A stretch of 64,000 nt of DNA, from positions 1,922,001 to 1,986,000 of the forward strand of contig NZ_JAFW01000001.1 in assembly GCF_000526335.1 (NCBI RefSeq), given 5' to 3'. How positions within the stretch are numbered: the first letter of the stretch is position 1; every line of letters starts with the position of its first letter. Below, in pieces: positions 59,885-64,000 of the stretch. The DNA is from Arthrobacter sp. 31Y. GTDB lineage: Bacteria; Actinomycetota; Actinomycetes; Actinomycetales; Micrococcaceae. A program made the translations under genes and the position numbers. The notes under the pieces were generated by a model, which did not search any database, was not told the origin of the DNA, and saw only the letters and a list, made by a program, of their open reading frames with translations.

Positions 59885-60994
59885 TCAGGCCTCCTTTCGA
59901 TTCGACGTGACCAGCAGCCACAGGAGGAAGGGTGCACCGAGGGCGCCGGTGATGACGCCCACAGGGAGGACGGTTCCGTCCAGGATGACGGGAGCGACGT
60001 TGGATGCGAAGAAGTCGGCGAGCAGCACGATCAAGGCACCGGTGAGGGCCGACGCCGGGAGGCTGGGTTTACGGACGATACGCCGGGCGATGGGTCCGGC
60101 GAGGAAAGCGACGAACGCTACCGGACCGGCTGCGGCAGTTGCGACGGCGGCAAGCCCGACGGCGGTCAGCACCAGTCCCAGCCGGGCGGCGTTGACCCTG
60201 ATACCGAGGCCGGCGGCCGCGTCGTCTCCGAGTTCGAGGATGCGCAACGGACCGGCGAGGCCAATGACGGCGGGGATCAGGACCAGCAGGGAGACTGCGA
60301 GGACGCCCGCCCGGTCCCAGGTTGCGGAATTCAGGGAGCCGTTGAGCCAGATGAGGGCATCCGCGGCGGCGCGGATGTCCGCGCGGGTCATGAGGAAGTT
60401 GACCACTGCGTGCAGTGCAGCGGCGATGCCAACGCCAGCAAGGATGAGGCGGTTGCCTGCAGCGTTGCCGCGGCTGCCTCCGCCCGCGCCGGAACCGCCG
60501 CGGGAGATTGCGTAGATGATGGCCGCGACGCCGAGCGCTCCACCCAGGGCAGCCCCGGAAACCACGGCTCCGGAAGCGCCGAAGATCACGATTGCCGTCA
60601 CGGCAGCGGCGCTGGCGCCATAGCTGATGCCGATGATGTCCGGGCTGGCCAGCGGATTGCGCAGCATGGTCTGGAACAGTGCGCCGGCCAGGCCGAATGC
60701 GATGCCGATCATGGTTCCCACAACCGCCCTCGGCAGTTTGTGCTCCATCACGATGAAGCTGGCCCCGGGGATCTTCTCCCCGCCGGTCAGGTGGTTGATG
60801 ACAATGGTGAAGAAGTCCGGGATGGTCACGGTGTAGCTGCCCAGGAGCACGTACACCGCGAACATGACCAGGAGCGCCAGCCCGAGGAAGAACGTGGGGC
60901 TCAGCACTCGCCGAAGTGGCATTTGATGATGATGTTGGGGGGAAACAATGTCATTAAGTGCCAACTCGGTGGGGAGCTTGTGGACGGTTGTCAC
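59885..60994 (-). CDS. FecCD-family siderophore permease, second subunit
   Basis: A 369-residue permease with about nine to ten membrane segments. Family motifs: PRAVVGTMIGIAFGLAGALF (about 89-108), NPLASPDIIGISYGA (about 113-127) and the ATPase-contact region with GPIARRIVR near 300. The start is GTG at 60994, overlapping the previous permease stop as GTGA, with AAAGGGGG upstream. It pairs with the product of the adjacent gene to make the translocation path. Confidence 0.94.
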   Translation of the reverse strand: MTTVHKLPTELALNDIVSPQHHHQMPLRRVLSPTFFLGLALLVMFAVYVLLGSYTVTIPDFFTIVINHLTGGEKIPGASFIVMEHKLPRAVVGTMIGIAFGLAGALFQTMLRNPLASPDIIGISYGASAAAVTAIVIFGASGAVVSGAALGGALGVAAIIYAISRGGSGAGGGSRGNAAGNRLILAGVGIAAALHAVVNFLMTRADIRAAADALIWLNGSLNSATWDRAGVLAVSLLVLIPAVIGLAGPLRILELGDDAAAGLGIRVNAARLGLVLTAVGLAAVATAAAGPVAFVAFLAGPIARRIVRKPSLPASALTGALIVLLADFFASNVAPVILDGTVLPVGVITGALGAPFLLWLLVTSNRKEA

Positions 60995-62106
60995 AGTCCG
61001 GCCCCCTTTCCGCGCCGGATGAGCCAGACGAAGACGGGGGCGCCAATGATGGCGGTCATGATGCCCGCGGGAACTTCACCGGGGAGCAAGATGACGCGGC
61101 CAACGATGTCGGCGATGATCAGCAGGATGGGGGCCGTGACCGCGGAGAACGGCAGGATCCAGCGGTAGTCCGGCCCTGTCAAAGAGCGGACAGCGTGCGG
61201 GATGACGAGGCCCAGGAAGGCGATCGGTCCGGCCACGGCTGTGGCGGACCCACAGAGCAAGACGATCCCCAGACCGGTGATGCTGCGGGCCAAGGTGACG
61301 TTCTGGCCGAGGCCGCGTGCAATATCGTCGCCCAGGGCAAGGCTGTTCAGGATGCGGCCGCCGGCCAGGACAATCACGGCCCCGACGGCGAGGAACGGCA
61401 GTGCCGGCACCAGGACGGACCAGTCGCGTCCACCAATGGTGCCCACCTGCCAGAAGCGGAAACGGTCAAAGGTGTCCTGGCTTGAAACCAGGATGACGTT
61501 CATGAGGGAAAACAGGCCTGCGCTGAGGGCTGCACCTGCGAGGGCGAGCTTGACCGGCGTCGCGCCGTCCCGCCCCAGGGAAGCGACGGCATAAACCACG
61601 ACGGCGGCTGCTGCGGCACCGATGAAGGCGAACCAGATGTAACCGGACAGCGAGCCGATACCGAAAACGTAGATCCCTACGACCACCGCGAGAGCGGCAC
61701 CGGCGTTGAGGCCCAGGATGCCCGGATCTGCAAGCGGGTTGCGGGCTACGCCTTGCATGGCTGCACCGGCAAGGCCAAGTGCGGCCCCGGCGAGCAAGCC
61801 CAGCACGGTGCGGGGAACCCGGGCGATGACCACAGCGTGGTTACCGTCTTCCGGATTGAAGTTGGTGAGCGCTTCCCACACGGTGTTGAGGGGAAGTCCG
61901 CGTGCGCCGATCGCCAAGGATGCGGCGCAGACTGCGGCGAGTACGACGACGGCGGCCAGCAGCCAAGCGGTGCGCTTGCCTGCCATGCTGCGGGAGACGG
62001 TTCCCCCTCCGGTTCCAGCAGTTTCAGGGGCGATGCCACCCGGGCCAGCCGACACCAAAGTGCCGTTGCCCCGTCCCTGGACTGCCGTCGTCGTACTCAG
62101 TTTCAT
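60991..62106 (-). CDS. FecCD-family siderophore permease, first subunit
   Basis: A 371-residue permease. RVPRTVLGLLAGAALGLAGA (about 99-118), NPLADPGILGLNAGAAL (about 127-143), LGDDIARGLGQNV (about 264-276) and FLGLVIPHAVRSLTGPDY (about 304-321) mark the FecCD family. A 45-residue hydrophilic Gly/Ala/Thr-rich start precedes the first helix. Five nt separate it from the binding protein stop. Confidence 0.94.
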   Translation of the reverse strand: MKLSTTTAVQGRGNGTLVSAGPGGIAPETAGTGGGTVSRSMAGKRTAWLLAAVVVLAAVCAASLAIGARGLPLNTVWEALTNFNPEDGNHAVVIARVPRTVLGLLAGAALGLAGAAMQGVARNPLADPGILGLNAGAALAVVVGIYVFGIGSLSGYIWFAFIGAAAAAVVVYAVASLGRDGATPVKLALAGAALSAGLFSLMNVILVSSQDTFDRFRFWQVGTIGGRDWSVLVPALPFLAVGAVIVLAGGRILNSLALGDDIARGLGQNVTLARSITGLGIVLLCGSATAVAGPIAFLGLVIPHAVRSLTGPDYRWILPFSAVTAPILLIIADIVGRVILLPGEVPAGIMTAIIGAPVFVWLIRRGKGAGL

Positions 62107-62111
62107 TGCAG

Positions 62112-63182
62112 TTACTTGCCCGCTGCGTCCGCAGCCTTACCCAGTTGCGGCAGGAACGTGTCCAGCGCCCACGGCAGGCTCAGCGGCGAAGAAGCGGAGA
62201 TGGAGAGAGTCAGCGTCTGGTCGGAATCAGCAACCAGGGCGCCCTTCTTGATGGCCGGGATCTGGCCAAGCAGCGGGTCGGCCTTGATGGCGTCGGCTGT
62301 GGTGGCGTCCGGAACCCAGGTGACAAAAACGTCGGATTCGAGCTCGTTGGCCTTTTCAGCTGACCACGGGATGAAGAATTCCGTGTTGCTCTTGGTGTTC
62401 TCACTAACCACCGGGGCCAGCTTCATGCCGATTTCGGAAAGGAAGCGGGGGCGGTTGTCGATGGCCGTGTAAACGTTGGCGCCATCGCCCTTGGCGGGCT
62501 CAAGGTTGCCGTAGATGAAGGTCTTGTCCTTGATCTGCGGGAACTTGGAAACCTTGTCCTTGACAGTGGTTTCGGTGTCCTCGATCAGCTTCTTGGCTTC
62601 GGCTTCCTTGCCTAGTGCCTTGCCGATCAGGGTGGTGCTTTCCTGCCACGGGGTGCCGTAAGCGAGCTCCGGCTGCGCCACAACGGGGGCGATTTCGCTG
62701 AGCTTCTTGTAGTCAGCCTCTTCCAGGCCCGAGTAGGCGGCCAGGATAACGTCCGGGTTGAGCTTGGCGATCTCGGTGAAGTTGATGCCATCGGCCTCGG
62801 AGAACTGGACCGGAGCCTTGTCGGTGCCAAAGCCGGCGCCGAGCTTCTCCAGCGCTGCGTCCTTCCAAGGGGTGGAGCCCTTGTCGTTATTGCCCCACTC
62901 GTTCTTCGGGACACCCACGGGCACAACGCCCAGTGCGATCGCGACGTCGTCATTGACCCACGAGACGGTGACTACGCGCTTGGGCTGTTCCTTGATGGTG
63001 GTCTCACCAAAGACGTTCTTGATGGTCACGGGGAAAGCAGAGGATGCTGCCTGCTCAGTGGCCGGTGCGGAAGTTGCCGGACCAGTGGAGCAGCCGGTGA
63101 GGGAAAGAGCGACGGCGGCCAGGGCGGCCGTCGCGGTTCCTGCTGTTTTCAGCAGGGCGCGGCGTGGGAGAAGGGAAGCCAC
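62112..63182 (-). CDS. Iron-siderophore ABC transporter substrate-binding lipoprotein
   Basis: A 356-residue FhuD/FepB-type binding protein. The start has a twin-arginine-like LLPRRALLKTAG and a lipobox SLTGC (about residues 27-31), so it may be exported by Tat and lipid-anchored. The PF01497 fold is seen in QPKRVVTVSWVNDDVAIALG (about 65-84) and LNPDVILAAYSGLEE. First gene of the five-gene uptake operon, behind a DtxR-like box. Siderophore type cannot be told. Confidence 0.93.
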   Translation of the reverse strand: MASLLPRRALLKTAGTATAALAAVALSLTGCSTGPATSAPATEQAASSAFPVTIKNVFGETTIKEQPKRVVTVSWVNDDVAIALGVVPVGVPKNEWGNNDKGSTPWKDAALEKLGAGFGTDKAPVQFSEADGINFTEIAKLNPDVILAAYSGLEEADYKKLSEIAPVVAQPELAYGTPWQESTTLIGKALGKEAEAKKLIEDTETTVKDKVSKFPQIKDKTFIYGNLEPAKGDGANVYTAIDNRPRFLSEIGMKLAPVVSENTKSNTEFFIPWSAEKANELESDVFVTWVPDATTADAIKADPLLGQIPAIKKGALVADSDQTLTLSISASSPLSLPWALDTFLPQLGKAADAAGK

Positions 63183-63214
63183 GGGACTCCTTAAGTAAGT
63201 GATGCGAACCTAAG

Positions 63215-63233
63215 TAAGGCTAGCCTAGCCTGC
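63215..63233 (-). promoter_or_regulatory. DtxR/IdeR-like iron box
   Basis: On the minus strand GCAGGCTAGGCTAGCCTTA matches 14 of 19 positions of the classic DtxR operator (TTAGGTTAGGCTAACCTAA). It lies about 33 nt before the binding protein ATG; CTTAGGTTCG next to it is a further half-like site. Iron-loaded DtxR/IdeR would repress the operon. Confidence 0.65.
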
Positions 63234-63297
63234 CGATAATTAAGAAACGTTTGCGTCACCTAATCCGCTCCACGGGTGGAATGGGATGCAGATCACA

Positions 63298-63404
63298 CCC
63301 TCTCTCACCTCCCGAGCCCTTCACCCGAACCGTCTCTCACATCCCGAGCCCTTCACCCGAACGCTCTCTCACATCCCAAGCCCTTCAGCCGAACCCTCTC
63401 TCAG
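63298..63404. repeat. 32-bp-period repeat, copy 3
   Basis: Two full 32-bp units (63311-63342, 63343-63374), each starting CCCGAGCCCTTCACCCGAAC, and partial units on both sides. On the minus strand the shared core is GTGAGAGAGCGT, as in the copy at 50355. The longer flank seen at the other two sites is absent. Confidence 0.75.
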
Positions 63405-63705
63405 TGGACATCTGCCCGGAGTCTTGAAAGTATTGGCGGCAGCGGACTACCGCTTCTTATGGAATCGAACGAGGGGATGAGCGTGCGCACTGTTTCAGCT
63501 GCTGCCGCCATGGTTGGCGAGGTGGCCGCATTGGCCTGCTTGGCACTCCCCCTCACGTCGGCATCTTCTTAGGCTCTTAACCGCGCACCCCCTTTCCGGG
63601 TCTCTTTGCTGCGCCCGCTCTCTCAGATGACCGACGACTTCTGCCATTTCCCGCGCGCCCACCTTCTGCGCACGGACGTCGACCATTTCCGAAAGAAGCT
63701 TTGCC
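63405..63705. other. Gap before the FBP-like gene
   Basis: No convincing gene. A 31-codon ORF at 63477-63572 (starting MSVRTVSAAAAMVGEVAALA) has GAGGGG before its ATG and a hydrophobic middle. Just before it the frame LPGVLKVLAAADYRFLW (about 63416-63466) faintly resembles the start of an MFS protein, but it stops after about 23 codons. Either may be decayed sequence. Confidence 0.3.
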
Positions 63706-64000
63706 ATGCAGAAAATCACTGCCCAACAAATCCGTTCGTCTTTTATCAACGCCAGCAGGTCCGAGGCCGCCAAGGTCAACCTGCCCCGCGACTTCGAAAC
63801 CCTCGACTGGGACAACCTGGAGTTCCTCGGCTGGCGCGACGAGAAAATGCCCCAGCGCGGTTACCTCGTGGTTTCGCACCGTGGCAAACTCACCGGAATT
63901 CTGCTCCGCGCTCCTGAAGGCGGCTCCGGTAAGCGGCGCGTGGTCCTCTGCGAACTATGCCGCGATGTTTTCTCGAAGGACGACGTCTACCTGTGGGTCG
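63706..64000 (+). CDS. FBP-like (EF-G-binding, FusB-related) protein, N-terminal part
   Basis: The frame opens with ATG at 63706 and runs off the right edge (98 residues seen). It starts MQKITAQQIRSSFINASRSE, includes LDWDNLEFLGWRDEKMPQRG, and reaches VVLCELCRDVFSK, where CxxC is the first half of a treble-clef zinc finger. This layout fits the FBP domain proteins of actinobacteria, related to the C-terminal domain of the FusB family that binds elongation factor G. The second half of the zinc site lies outside the window. Role in fusidic acid tolerance is not implied. Confidence 0.72.
   Translation, partial: MQKITAQQIRSSFINASRSEAAKVNLPRDFETLDWDNLEFLGWRDEKMPQRGYLVVSHRGKLTGILLRAPEGGSGKRRVVLCELCRDVFSKDDVYLWV

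Noticed and set aside
63298..63404. Possible CRISPR array (32-bp repeated units)
   Set aside because: The units follow each other directly, without unique spacers, and no cas genes are present.
63416..63572. MFS transporter remnant (LPGVLKVLAAADYRFLW) or a small secreted peptide
   Set aside because: The match is a few residues long and the frame stops soon after; not enough to call a pseudogene.

Overview
The window is high-GC chromosomal DNA of an actinobacterium. The two rRNA operons, the actinobacterial boxA-type TTTGAGAACT signals, DtxR-type iron control, S14/L33/L28 sequences close to mycobacterial zinc-independent paralogues, and a fused CopD/CtaG protein all point to the Micrococcaceae, most likely Arthrobacter or Paenarthrobacter. 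That genus call is an inference from protein recognition, not a database match. No tRNA, CRISPR array, insertion sequence or prophage was seen.

Left part (1-10.5 kb): a truncated HAD trehalose-phosphatase-like gene with a degenerate catalytic motif is followed by a catabolic block. It holds a class III aminotransferase and a CoA-acylating (methyl)malonate-semialdehyde dehydrogenase (minus strand), a divergent, probably leaderless PucR-type regulator, a LysR regulator, and a plus-strand operon of a small coupled ORF, an MHS-type transporter, an M20 carbamoyl-amino-acid hydrolase and an amidase. Together these fit uptake of a ureido or amide compound and its conversion through an amino acid such as beta-alanine to acyl-CoA.

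Middle (10.5-26 kb): an accessory nutrient block. A minus-strand operon of overlapping genes (ABC permease, ATPase, binding lipoprotein, three luciferase-like flavin monooxygenases, a DUF1684 protein and a possible 53-residue ORF) is divergent from an FAD/NAD(P)-binding protein and an acetyltransferase. A second paralogous binding protein and another luciferase-like enzyme lie nearby. The make-up resembles bacterial systems that import and oxidise S-substituted amino acids. The divergent promoter region carries three TTCGC motifs at 10-bp spacing and matching promoters on both strands.

Centre (26-36.6 kb): a HerA-like ATPase, a membrane-anchored protein, an AbiEi/DUF559-type nuclease, a thioredoxin-NHL protein with a CopD/CtaG copper protein, HU, an acetyltransferase, and a patatin-like lipase. 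The lipase gene is preceded by a promoter and a roughly 130-nt structured leader that encodes an 18-residue peptide and can fold in mutually exclusive ways.

rRNA region (36.7-50.2 kb): two nearly identical 16S-23S-5S operons in tandem, both on the minus strand. Between them lie only an ECF sigma factor with a SnoaL-like C-terminus and a divergent SnoaL-like protein. A shared promoter with a 17-bp spacer lies upstream of both operons; the second has an additional one.

Right part (50.2-64 kb): zinc-independent ribosomal protein paralogues rpmB-rpmG-rpsN; a ferric-reductase-like flavoprotein, FMN-binding protein and ApbE flavin-transferase module; three related SGNH hydrolases with MarR and YciI genes; a siderophore uptake operon (binding protein, two FecCD permeases, ATPase, siderophore-interacting reductase) behind a DtxR-like box; and the start of an EF-G-binding FBP-like gene. 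A family of 32-bp-period intergenic repeats occurs at three sites here, and two large palindromes lie further left at gene ends.
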